From a bacterium (GTDB lineage Bacteria > Patescibacteriota > Minisyncoccia > Phycocordibacterales > GCA-002787175): 10,522 bases of DNA. The translations under genes were made by a program, and so were the position numbers. The stretch spans positions 1-10,522 of the forward strand of contig JAUYJM010000034.1 of assembly GCA_030689285.1 (NCBI GenBank), read 5' to 3'. This document shows positions 1-5,592 of this stretch, one piece after another. Numbering within the stretch: position 1 is the stretch's first letter; each line of letters starts with the position of its first letter. The notes below the pieces were generated by a model. That model saw only the letters and a program-made list of their open reading frames with translations, did not search any database and was not told where the DNA came from.

Positions 1-229
1 GCCGTCAAACGATGAGGGACACTACGCGGTAGTGGTGGGGCTCTCTGATGACTATCTTTTTTTAAACGACCCGTGGAACGGCAAAAAATTTGAAATCTCC
101 CGTGAGGAGTTTCTAAAAAGATGGAAGGACTCCGATGGCACTCACAAAAACTGGCTTATGGTAATTTCAGAGAATGACTTGAAGCTCGGCAAGCAATTTT
201 TGCCAAAAGAAATAAAAAATGTAATATAA
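1..229 (+). CDS. C39-like (papain-fold) cysteine peptidase, C-terminal part, 5' end outside window
   Basis: The reading frame is open from base 2 to the TAA at 227-229, giving 75 visible residues, so the gene begins before the window. The fragment starts with G-H-Y-A-V-V-V-G, where the His (bases 20-22) fits the catalytic His of Peptidase_C39_2-like proteins. It continues with Y-L-F-L-N-D-P-W-N-G, the usual C39-like strand ending in Asp-Pro-Trp. The catalytic Cys would lie upstream and cannot be checked. A GTG at base 32 is an internal codon, since homology extends upstream of it. Members of this family are often secreted or membrane-anchored peptidases or peptide-processing domains, and the substrate here is unknown. 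The last codons overlap the probable tRNA promoter. The family call is fairly firm; the function is inferred. Confidence 0.75.
   Translation, partial: PSNDEGHYAVVVGLSDDYLFLNDPWNGKKFEISREEFLKRWKDSDGTHKNWLMVISENDLKLGKQFLPKEIKNVI
200..227 (+). promoter_or_regulatory. Candidate promoter of tRNA-Val
   Basis: TTGCCA (200-205) and TAATAT (222-227) are separated by 16 bp. TATAAA at 225-230 is an alternative -10. Predicted initiation near 233-235 leaves only a few bases before the tRNA at 240. The element lies inside the last codons of the peptidase gene. It is a consensus match only. Confidence 0.4.
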
Positions 230-239
230 AGGGGTGCTT

Positions 240-312
240 GGGCGGTTAGCTCAGTTGGTAGAGCGTGTCTTTGACGTAGACAAGGCCACAAGTTCAAATC
301 TTGTACCGCCCA
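240..312 (+). tRNA. tRNA-Val (anticodon GAC)
   Basis: A full cloverleaf can be drawn. The acceptor stem is GGGCGGT (240-246) with ACCGCCC (305-311). The D arm is GCTC/GAGC (249-252, 261-264) with loop AGTTGGTA. The anticodon stem is TGTCT/AGACA (266-270, 278-282) with loop TTGACGT, placing anticodon GAC at 273-275, which reads GUC (Val). The T arm is ACAAG/CTTGT (288-292, 300-304) with loop TTCAAAT. The discriminator is A312. CCA is not encoded (the next bases are TTA), so it must be added after transcription. Confidence 0.96.
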
Positions 313-367
313 TTATAAATCACAGAGCCGCGCCTCAAAAGGCGCCTCTCAAACCCCGCCTCAACAC

Positions 368-398
368 CATTTCGTAATTCACCTTAAATTACGAAATG
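368..398. repeat. Perfect 12-bp inverted repeat
   Basis: CATTTCGTAATT (368-379) and AATTACGAAATG (387-398) are exact reverse complements around a 7-base spacer. The core TTTCGTAA(C/T)TC recurs near 511 (CTCGTAACTCA) and in the ftsZ leader near 3272 (TTTCGTAACTCA), so it may be a short dispersed repeat family. No T-tract adjoins it. Confidence 0.7.
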
Positions 399-406
399 TC
401 TTTCTC

Positions 407-500
407 GGCACACTTTTCGCGAAACACGAAAATTCTTTGCTAAGAATTTTCTCCGTACGCCGCCCTTCGCTGGCTCCCGAGGTTTCGCTCAAAGTGTGCC
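407..500. repeat. Nested inverted repeat (possible cruciform or REP-like element)
   Basis: The outer arms are 407-425 and 482-500: GGCACACTTT pairs perfectly with AAAGTGTGCC, then 2 mismatches, then a further 7 pairs (17 of 19). Inside lies a perfect 10-bp hairpin, GAAAATTCTT (428-437) / AAGAATTTTC (442-451), loop TGCT. No reading frame or transposase accompanies it. Confidence 0.7.
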
Positions 501-612
501 TTCAACGCCATCTCGTAACTCAAGGTAAATCAAGGGATTTCTCGTCTCTAGCGTTTTTTTTGTCGGCGAACGTTGCGCGATAAAATACCCAAAAGCTCAC
601 CCTGCGGAACTT

Positions 613-909
613 TTATTTCACAAACATATTCACGATACTGGCAACGAGAGAGAGGCCGAAAAAAAGCAGGAGTGTTTCTGTGAAGCGATAGGATAGAATG
701 CTTACCGTTAGCAGAAACGACAACGAAAAGCCGATTAGCTTTTCCGCGAGAGTAGGTTCAAGAAAAGCAAAAAAACCGTAAGTCGCGATATAGACTATTG
801 AAAGAAGGATAATCCTAACGAGTACAGAACGGTCAAATCCGTGTATGAAAAGCAAAGCCATTGTAATAAGGCCGGTACCGATAATGGATTGTACGATTAG
901 AGGAACCAT
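613..909 (-). CDS. Small integral membrane protein, four predicted helices, function unknown
   Basis: 98 residues, overwhelmingly hydrophobic, with likely transmembrane segments at about 3-22, 29-49, 56-73 and 77-96. Short polar joints lie between them (HGFDRS, EPTLAEK, YRFTET). There is no cleavable signal peptide and no conserved catalytic residue that I recognise. ATG at 907-909 and TAA at 613-615; no Shine-Dalgarno motif precedes the start. It lies 123 bases downstream of trxB on the same strand, so co-transcription is possible but the gap is large. I do not recognise the family. Hydrophobicity spanning the whole frame favours a real gene over a chance ORF. Confidence 0.7.
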   Translation of the reverse strand: MVPLIVQSIIGTGLITMALLFIHGFDRSVLVRIILLSIVYIATYGFFAFLEPTLAEKLIGFSLSFLLTVSILSYRFTETLLLFFGLSLVASIVNMFVK

Positions 910-1032
910 TGTAAGACAGTGTTAAAAAAAGGAATTAAAACAAATTTGCGGCGTTTTTGCTGAAAACCTGCATTTGTTTGTAAGTTTTTTGCCGTGGTTT
1001 AGGATTCGCGTACAAAACACGCCCCAGTGTCA

Positions 1033-1953
1033 TCATTTTGCGTGGAGGTGCATATAAATATCTTCCAACGCGCGGACTGCGTCTCCCGCGGCGATGTTAT
1101 TTTGATGGTAAAGCATATTTGTCACGTCGCCAGCGGCCCAGATTCCTTCTGTTTCCGTCTGTCCGGTTCTGGAATCAACTATGATGTTTTTATACTCGTC
1201 CAATTTTACTACATTTTCGGCAAATCCGCTTGTGGGAATAGAGCCGATTTCAACAAAAATGCCTTGAACGGGGATCTCCTTTGTCGCGCCCGTTTTGTTT
1301 TCTTTGTAAACCAGCCCTTCCACGAATTTATCGCCTTTGACTTCCAAAATTTCCACGCTGGTGACGGTTTTCATTTTAGGATGGGACAGGACTTTTTTGA
1401 TTGTAATAGGGTCGGCTCTAAATTCATCCCTTCTGTGAACAAGAGTTACACTTTTGGCGTAAGATAAAAGCTGGGCGGCCGTCTCAAAGCCGGAATTTCC
1501 GCCACCCACAACGGCAGTGTCCATATCGGCAAAAAGAGGTCCATCACAAGATGCGCAATATGTTACGCCTTTGTTTTCAAATTTATCCGCTCCGGGAACC
1601 TCAAGTTTTCGTCTATGGCTCCCAGTGGTTATAAGTATCGCGCGTGATTTATATGTTTCTTTGTCGGTCAGAACGCGGAAGTTTCCTTCACTGCCGCTTA
1701 AATTTTTTACATATTCGCCGGACTTTATGTCAACAATATCGCCCGCGTACGCGCGCAAATGACGTTCCAAGCTTTTTGCCAGCTCGTTTCCGCTTATTGA
1801 AACAGTGCCTATCCAGTTTTGGATGTCTGTGGAGACGACACTTTGCCCACCAAATTCTTTAGATATAAAAGCGGTCCTAAGCCGTTTTCGCGCGGCGTAT
1901 ACTCCGGCCGCCACACCGGCAGGACCGCCGCCCAAAATTGCTAAATCGTACAT
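1033..1953 (-). CDS. trxB: Thioredoxin reductase (NADPH, FAD-dependent)
   Basis: 306 residues, the usual length for low-molecular-weight bacterial thioredoxin reductase, a cytoplasmic enzyme that passes electrons from NADPH through FAD and a Cys pair to thioredoxin. Visible motifs: N-terminal FAD-binding G-G-G-P-A-G (8-13); redox-active C-A-S-C (133-136) followed by DGPLF; NADPH-binding G-G-G-N-S-G (150-155); H-R-R-D-E-F-R-A (173-180), whose arginines contact the NADPH phosphate; and C-terminal A-A-G-D (273-276) closing the FAD site. The Cys pair is CASC, not the common CATC. ATG at 1951-1953 and no Shine-Dalgarno. It follows ftsZ by 116 bases with no clear terminator between. A perfect TTGACA lies about 40 bases upstream of the start but has no convincing -10. 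No thioredoxin gene is in the window. Confidence 0.95.
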   Translation of the reverse strand: MYDLAILGGGPAGVAAGVYAARKRLRTAFISKEFGGQSVVSTDIQNWIGTVSISGNELAKSLERHLRAYAGDIVDIKSGEYVKNLSGSEGNFRVLTDKETYKSRAILITTGSHRRKLEVPGADKFENKGVTYCASCDGPLFADMDTAVVGGGNSGFETAAQLLSYAKSVTLVHRRDEFRADPITIKKVLSHPKMKTVTSVEILEVKGDKFVEGLVYKENKTGATKEIPVQGIFVEIGSIPTSGFAENVVKLDEYKNIIVDSRTGQTETEGIWAAGDVTNMLYHQNNIAAGDAVRALEDIYMHLHAK

Positions 1954-1988
1954 AGTTAGTTTTTCAAGTTCTTCATGTTAAAAGTTTG

Positions 1989-2024
1989 TCAAGTTTTGCA
2001 AAAGACATAAGCGATTATTTTCAT
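1989..2024 (-). CDS. Possible 11-codon leader ORF upstream of trxB
   Basis: The best Shine-Dalgarno-like sequence on this strand, AGAGG (2030-2034), stands 5 bases before an ATG (2022-2024). That ATG opens MKIIAYVFCKT and a TGA stop (1989-1991). It is out of frame with trxB and ends about 35 bases before the trxB start. It contains one Cys. It could be a leader peptide, a decayed gene start, or chance. Confidence 0.2.
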   Translation of the reverse strand: MKIIAYVFCKT

Positions 2025-2069
2025 AATTTCCTCTTTCTTTATAACTTTATGAACTTTTCACTTGACGAA

Positions 2070-3206
2070 CTACTTTCGGCTTCGCCTTAAAAATGCCGGT
2101 ACCGCTCCCCAGTCGTCGTCATCGTCTTCGGCAGACGGTTTTTCTTCCGACTTCTGCTCTTTTGCGGCGGTCAAAGATGGCATTGAATTGAATATTTTAC
2201 CCTTTGGCGATTCCGCGGTTTCGTTTTGGAACAGCGTCTTTTTTACGCCTGCTTCGGGAAAACCCGATGCGATAACTGTAATTTTAATTTCGTTTTTCTT
2301 GAGCTTGTCATCTCTGATGGTTCCGAAAATGACTTTGGCGTTCGGGTCAATGGATTCGGTAATGACTTTGGCGGCATCTTGGATTTCAAACATAGTGAGG
2401 TCGTCTCCGCCGGCGATGGAAAACAGCACGCCCTTGGCCCCAGCGATAGAAACTTCCAACAGGGGAGAGTTGATGGCGGCGCGAGCGGCTTCTTCCGCGC
2501 GTTTTTCACCCGAAGCGGTGCCGATGCCCATAAGAGCGCTTCCTGCATTCTCCATAATAGCGCGAATATCCGCAAAGTCTATGTTTATAATCCCGGGTAC
2601 GGTTATGAGGTCGGAAATTCCCTCCACGGCTTGCTTCAATACCTCATCGCACATCGCAAAGGCGGCTTTTGCCGTGGTTTCTTTCGTAATTGTGGAAAGA
2701 AGACGGTCATTTGGAATTATTATAAGAGCGTCCACGGACTTACGCAGTTCATCCAAGGCGCTTTCCGCGATTTTAAGTCTCTGTTGGCCTTCAAAGAAAA
2801 AAGGTTTTGTGGTTACGGCTACGGTAAGAGCGCCGAGTTCTTTTGCCGTACGCGCGACGATGGGAGCCGCTCCCGAGAAAGTGCCACCACCGCAACCACC
2901 GGCTATAAAAGCCATATCGGCGCCTTTTACGGACTCCTGCACTTCCTCTTTGGTTTCTTCAACCGCTCTTTTACCGAGCTCCGCGTTCATACCTGTACCA
3001 AGGCCTCGTGTCAGATTTTTTCCTATATGAATTTTTTTCTTGGCGCGAGTGTTATGAAGGTCTTGCGCGTCTGTATTTATCGCGATAAATTCCACTCCTT
3101 TGACTTTGGAGTCTATCATATGATTTATAGCATTTTTGCCGGAACCGCCGATGCCGATAACTTTTATGCGCGCGAACGCTTCTACTTCTGGTTGGATGTG
3201 TGGCAT
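2070..3206 (-). CDS. ftsZ: Cell division protein FtsZ (tubulin-like GTPase) with altered signature loop
   Basis: 378 residues. FtsZ polymerises with GTP at mid-cell to form the Z ring. Visible features: N-terminal nucleotide loop G-I-G-G-S-G-K-N (18-25), where the family norm is GVGGGGGN; N-T-D-A-Q (44-48); L-T-R-G-L-G (65-70); tubulin signature region G-G-C-G-G-G-T-F-S-G (103-112), where the norm is G(M/L)GGGTGTG; the T7 loop N-I-D-F-A-D-I-R (208-215), keeping both Asp residues (210, 213) that complete GTP hydrolysis across the interface; an acidic linker with five Asp (361-365); and a C-terminal peptide VPAFLRRSRK (369-378), the tail that binds FtsA. ATG at 3204-3206, TAG at 2070-2072, no Shine-Dalgarno. 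It lies downstream of ftsA with a 251-base gap holding a terminator, a promoter and a possible attenuator, so it is probably transcribed separately. Confidence 0.96.
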   Translation of the reverse strand: MPHIQPEVEAFARIKVIGIGGSGKNAINHMIDSKVKGVEFIAINTDAQDLHNTRAKKKIHIGKNLTRGLGTGMNAELGKRAVEETKEEVQESVKGADMAFIAGGCGGGTFSGAAPIVARTAKELGALTVAVTTKPFFFEGQQRLKIAESALDELRKSVDALIIIPNDRLLSTITKETTAKAAFAMCDEVLKQAVEGISDLITVPGIINIDFADIRAIMENAGSALMGIGTASGEKRAEEAARAAINSPLLEVSIAGAKGVLFSIAGGDDLTMFEIQDAAKVITESIDPNAKVIFGTIRDDKLKKNEIKITVIASGFPEAGVKKTLFQNETAESPKGKIFNSMPSLTAAKEQKSEEKPSAEDDDDDWGAVPAFLRRSRK

Positions 3207-3245
3207 ATATTTGGATTAAATCTAAAAAGATAAAGAAAGTAACTT

Positions 3246-3282
3246 AAAAAAACGAGTCAACGAAAGGCCTATTTCGTAACTC
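3246..3282 (-). terminator. Terminator-like hairpin in the ftsZ leader (possible attenuator)
   Basis: In the direction of ftsZ transcription, GAGT-T-ACGAAA (3282 to 3272) pairs with TTTCGT-TG-ACTC (3265 to 3254) around a 6-base loop. This is ten base pairs with a small internal loop, followed by one G and seven T (3252-3246). It sits between the proposed ftsZ promoter (3334-3362) and the ftsZ ATG. CTCA/TGAG just upstream (CTCATATTTGAG) could form a competing hairpin that removes the GAGT strand. A simple alternative is that ftsZ starts from an unseen promoter below it. Confidence 0.45.
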
Positions 3283-3333
3283 AAATATGAGGCAAAGCGC
3301 TCTTATTCGGTAACCGACTCCTATTTAGGAAAT

Positions 3334-3362
3334 ATAATAGCAGAAATCACGAAAAAAGTGAA
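3334..3362 (-). promoter_or_regulatory. Candidate ftsZ promoter with extended -10
   Basis: Read on the minus strand: TTCACT (3362-3357), a 17-bp spacer, then TATTAT (3339-3334), with TGC immediately before the -10 (extended -10). Initiation near 3327 would give a leader of about 120 bases to the ftsZ ATG. Confidence 0.5.
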
Positions 3363-3365
3363 AGG

Positions 3366-3392
3366 TTGACTTCAAAGGTGAAAAGTCGTCAA
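3366..3392. promoter_or_regulatory. Imperfect palindrome just upstream of the ftsZ -35
   Basis: TTGACTT (3366-3372) and AAGTC-G-TCAA (3383-3392) are reverse complements apart from one bulged base. The palindrome ends 4 bases from the proposed -35 of ftsZ, a typical operator or activator position. It could equally be a weak RNA hairpin at the ftsA 3' end. No regulator is known. Confidence 0.25.
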
Positions 3393-3420
3393 GTATAAAA
3401 AATCTTCCAGGAAGTGGTTG

Positions 3421-3441
3421 AAAAACTATCACATTTGATAG
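3421..3441 (-). terminator. Probable intrinsic terminator of ftsA
   Basis: On the minus strand CTATCA-AATG-TGATAG (3441-3426) is followed directly by TTTTT (3425-3421), 16 bases after the ftsA stop codon. The stem is short and AT-rich, so termination may be partial. Confidence 0.5.
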
Positions 3442-3457
3442 CTTTAAGAGACATCCT

Positions 3458-4636
3458 CTAAGGAAGAAACTGTTTTAACCAGACTCGGAATTTATTTACG
3501 GTACGTCTAACAAATTCTCTTCCTGGGGAAGCGCCATCGTCTTCAGTGAGTCCTATTATGCAAAGTCCGTAAGCCACAGACCATGAAGCGTCTTTTATCT
3601 GACTTTTTATTTTATCGCTGAAAGTCATAGAAGCCACGCGCGATGGCAGACGAAGAGCCGCCTTCGCAAAATCGTCTATGGTTTCAATTCCAGACCCTCC
3701 TCCCGTAAGAACAATGCCGGCGGGCAAAAGTCCGTTTTTGTTGATTTTTTTCAGATGCGCTTCTATAAGTTCAAAAATATCAGAAAGACGAGCTTCTATG
3801 ATTTCGTCAAGCTTTTTTCTCGGGTACGACACGCCTATGAGGCGGCCGACCTTCACATCTTCCGCTTCTTCCAGAGGAATTTTCAGTCCGAGGGCTATGT
3901 CGTTGGTAATTTCGTTTGAGCCTATAGGAAAGACTTCAAGAGAAATCGGCAGATTATTTTCGTAGACAATTATGGAGGCGGTTTCAGACCCAATGTTTGC
4001 TAGCACAACCCCTGCGATTTTTTGGGTTTTTGTGAGAGTTACCACGCTTGCCGCAACCGGAGCCGCAACCACATCGCTTATGCCTATACCCACTTCTTCC
4101 GTGGCATCTAAAAGGTCATCTACATGGTTTTCCATACATATTATGAAAAGGACTCTTACTTCCAAACGACTGGCCTTAAGTCCGAGCGGCCTTCCAAGCA
4201 CCTGCTTTCCGTCTATTTTAAACTGCGTGGGTATTGTGTGAAGAATCCGACGGTTCAGTGTGGCGTTTTGTGGCAGAGCGGCTTTGGCGGAAGCTATCAC
4301 TTTCTCTACATCCAAGTCGGTAATCTCCGAGTCTGCTCGGCTTATAATTACGGACCCAACAGATGTTGTACCCGAGAGACCGATGCCTCCTATGGCGATA
4401 CAGGCCTTTTTTACCGAAACTTCGGCCATCTTTTCCGCCGCTCTGACTGCCTGGCGAATGCTTCTTATTGTGTCGTCTCGGTTTATTATGTAGCCGTGTC
4501 GAAGACCTTTAGACTCGGCAAAACCGATTCCTATGATTTTGGGCGCGTATCGGTCGCTTTCTCTTGAGCTTTCGGCTATAACGACTTTGACCTGATGCGT
4601 GCCTATGTCTATTCCTGTGGAAATAGTGCGGGACAT
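3458..4636 (-). CDS. ftsA: Cell division protein FtsA (actin-like membrane anchor of the Z ring)
   Basis: 392 residues when started at ATG 4634-4636 (MSRTISTGIDIGT). A longer frame reaches 4807, but its extra 57 residues have no FtsA character, and the family normally begins a few residues before the phosphate-1 loop. Features: phosphate-1 G-I-D-I-G-T (8-13); the 1C domain at roughly 85-165; phosphate-2 A-N-I-G-S-E-T (213-219), where D-I-G-G-G-T is the norm; the adenosine motif T-G-G-G-S-G (311-316); and a C-terminal amphipathic helix RRTVNKFRVWLKQF (377-390), which fits the membrane-targeting sequence. FtsA ties FtsZ to the inner face of the membrane. The stop is TAG at 3458-3460. No Shine-Dalgarno precedes the start. 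It lies 264 bases after ybeY and before ftsZ, matching the conserved ftsA-ftsZ order. Confidence 0.94.
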   Translation of the reverse strand: MSRTISTGIDIGTHQVKVVIAESSRESDRYAPKIIGIGFAESKGLRHGYIINRDDTIRSIRQAVRAAEKMAEVSVKKACIAIGGIGLSGTTSVGSVIISRADSEITDLDVEKVIASAKAALPQNATLNRRILHTIPTQFKIDGKQVLGRPLGLKASRLEVRVLFIICMENHVDDLLDATEEVGIGISDVVAAPVAASVVTLTKTQKIAGVVLANIGSETASIIVYENNLPISLEVFPIGSNEITNDIALGLKIPLEEAEDVKVGRLIGVSYPRKKLDEIIEARLSDIFELIEAHLKKINKNGLLPAGIVLTGGGSGIETIDDFAKAALRLPSRVASMTFSDKIKSQIKDASWSVAYGLCIIGLTEDDGASPGREFVRRTVNKFRVWLKQFLP

Positions 4637-4900
4637 ACAAAATGGCTGATGACTTTTCTGTGACAAGAGAGTGGAACTTAGAGCCTGTCCCAGTAGGTCC
4701 TCCGTAGCGAGCTTGAGAAGCTTCAAGTAAGATTTTGCGAAACGGGGGAGAAGCTTTGCAAAGGCAAGACGACGAAAGTTTTGCAAAATACTGCCAAATA
4801 TCGTCAAAGCCCAGCCGGAAAGTATCTACTCTGGATAGGCGACAAGCCGCTACCCCGAGAGGATGTGTTATGTAAGAGTTACCAGTATGGCAAGAAGAAA
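4637..4900. other. ybeY-ftsA intergenic region, no gene recognised
   Basis: 264 bases with no credible product. They carry short palindromes: TTTTGCAAAA near 4784, AAGCTT-containing repeats near 4713-4727, and an imperfect hairpin at 4829-4859 (CTC-T-GGATAG against CTACCC-C-GAG). The ftsA frame stays open upstream through part of this region by chance. A TTGCCA on the minus strand just after ybeY has no clear -10, so I place no ftsA promoter. Confidence 0.5.
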
Positions 4901-5302
4901 TTAGATATTAAATTTGCGTCTGAATTTTATTTCTTCTCGTTCCATTTTACTACCATGTCGCATACCTTTCAAATGTAAAAGTCCGTGAATAAACATCCGA
5001 GCAGTGAATTTGCGTAGAACCGTTTCAAATTTCATCGCCTTGCGCTTCAACTCCGCAGTACACAAAAACATCTCGCCCAGAGTCTTTTCCAACGGAAAGC
5101 TCAAAATATCCGTGGTTCTGTCTATTTTGCGAAAGCGACTGTTTAACTTTCGCATCTTTCCGGAGCTTACCACAACAACGCTTAGTCTATAGTCCTTGCC
5201 CAAGCAATCGTTTTTCATTTTCAAAACAGGCAAACCGCGAAGCAGATTGCCTGTTTTGCCACGATAGGGCAAGATGGAAAGAGTGTCGTTGTCTCCTCGC
5301 AT
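4901..5302 (-). CDS. ybeY: Endoribonuclease YbeY (rRNA maturation factor), short form
   Basis: 133 residues, shorter than E. coli YbeY (155). YbeY is a zinc-dependent RNase acting in 16S rRNA 3'-end maturation and ribosome quality control. The zinc site is intact: H106-G-L-L-H110-L-K-G-M-R-H116, matching HGxxHxxGYDH with R in place of the usual D. T-D-I-L-S-F-P-L (64-71) is the second family hallmark. The start overlaps the rpsU stop by one base (TAATG; ATG 5300-5302, TAA 5302-5304), the best evidence for this start and for translational coupling. An internal ATG (5216-5218, residue 29) directly after a 12-bp hairpin is a possible alternative, and the stretch between shows only weak similarity to family N-termini (LPVLKMKNDCLGKDY). 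TAA at 4901-4903. Confidence 0.9.
   Translation of the reverse strand: MRGDNDTLSILPYRGKTGNLLRGLPVLKMKNDCLGKDYRLSVVVVSSGKMRKLNSRFRKIDRTTDILSFPLEKTLGEMFLCTAELKRKAMKFETVLRKFTARMFIHGLLHLKGMRHGSKMEREEIKFRRKFNI
5222..5258 (-). repeat. Perfect 12-bp hairpin inside the ybeY N-terminal coding region
   Basis: CAAAACAGGCAA (5222-5233) and TTGCCTGTTTTG (5247-5258) are exact reverse complements with a 13-base loop. In the mRNA the hairpin covers codons 15-27 and ends 3 bases before internal Met29. No T-tract follows, so it is not a standard terminator. Confidence 0.7.
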
Positions 5303-5553
5303 TATTTAAAATGTCGGCGGCCGTTGTTTTCAGATATCTTGCCGAGCTTTATGAGTTTTGCGATTTCCGCTCTTCTGGCAATTTTCTTGAGGGTCTGCCG
5401 TTTTTTCTTGTAATCGGAATTTTTTCGGTTCCTGAAACGCAGAGATTTTAGTTTAGGCAATACTCCAGACCCCTGAACCCTTCTGGTGAAGCGTCTTATA
5501 AGACTGATGCTATTTTCGTTGGCGTTTTTCAGCACTTCTACATTTATTGCCAT
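5302..5553 (-). CDS. rpsU: Small ribosomal subunit protein bS21
   Basis: 83 residues from ATG 5551-5553 (MAINVEVLKNANENSISLIR). A frame reaching 5616 is open further upstream, but bS21 begins at this Met, and the extra 21 residues overlap the promoter. The pattern I-N-V-E-V...S-I-S-L-I-R-R-F-T-R-R-V-Q-G-S-G-V-L-P matches the bS21 core (ALRRFKRxxxxxGV), followed by a very basic helical tail. It is somewhat longer than E. coli bS21 (71). bS21 sits on the 30S platform near the anti-Shine-Dalgarno helix of 16S rRNA. It is first in a pair with ybeY (one-base overlap), linking a 30S protein with an rRNA maturation enzyme. Its own start has no Shine-Dalgarno. Confidence 0.93.
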   Translation of the reverse strand: MAINVEVLKNANENSISLIRRFTRRVQGSGVLPKLKSLRFRNRKNSDYKKKRQTLKKIARRAEIAKLIKLGKISENNGRRHFK

Positions 5554-5563
5554 AGTGGCAACA

Positions 5564-5592
5564 AATATAACATAGTTTGTTTTTAATTGCAA
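5564..5592 (-). promoter_or_regulatory. Promoter of rpsU-ybeY, predicting a near-leaderless mRNA
   Basis: Minus strand: TTGCAA (5592-5587), a 17-bp spacer, then TATATT (5569-5564), five of six consensus -10 bases. Only 10 bases separate the -10 from the rpsU ATG, so transcription would begin about 0-4 bases before the start codon. Confidence 0.6.

Larger units (their letters stand above)
313..612. other. Intergenic region between tRNA-Val and the membrane-protein gene, rich in inverted repeats
   Basis: No credible coding frame. It holds a hairpin just after the tRNA (AGAG-CC-GCGCCT / AGGCGC-CTCT, 324-349, loop CAAA, no T-run), a perfect 12-bp inverted repeat (368-398), a nested double inverted repeat (407-500), and a degenerate echo of the 368 repeat at 509-545 (CTCGTAACTCAAGG). 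A T8 run at 546-553 lacks a good upstream stem. Base composition differs from the genes, with GC-rich patches among AT-rich ones. Confidence 0.6.

Noticed and set aside
290..345. Integrated element attachment site at the tRNA-Val 3' end
   Set aside because: No repeat of the tRNA 3' end elsewhere in the window and no integrase gene.
1027..1862. Plus-strand frames opposite trxB
   Set aside because: Antisense shadows of a complete trxB; no family motif.
2062..3233. Two long plus-strand frames (322 and 335 residues) opposite ftsZ
   Set aside because: They are antisense to an unmistakable ftsZ, with Ser/Ala-rich or Gly/Phe-rich compositions typical of shadow frames, and have no recognisable domain.
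4637..4807. N-terminal extension of FtsA by 57 residues
   Set aside because: No FtsA homology in the extension; the family start fits ATG 4636, just before the phosphate-1 loop.
4781..4978. 65-residue plus-strand frame spanning the ybeY-ftsA gap
   Set aside because: It overlaps the end of ybeY on the other strand and has no recognisable domain.
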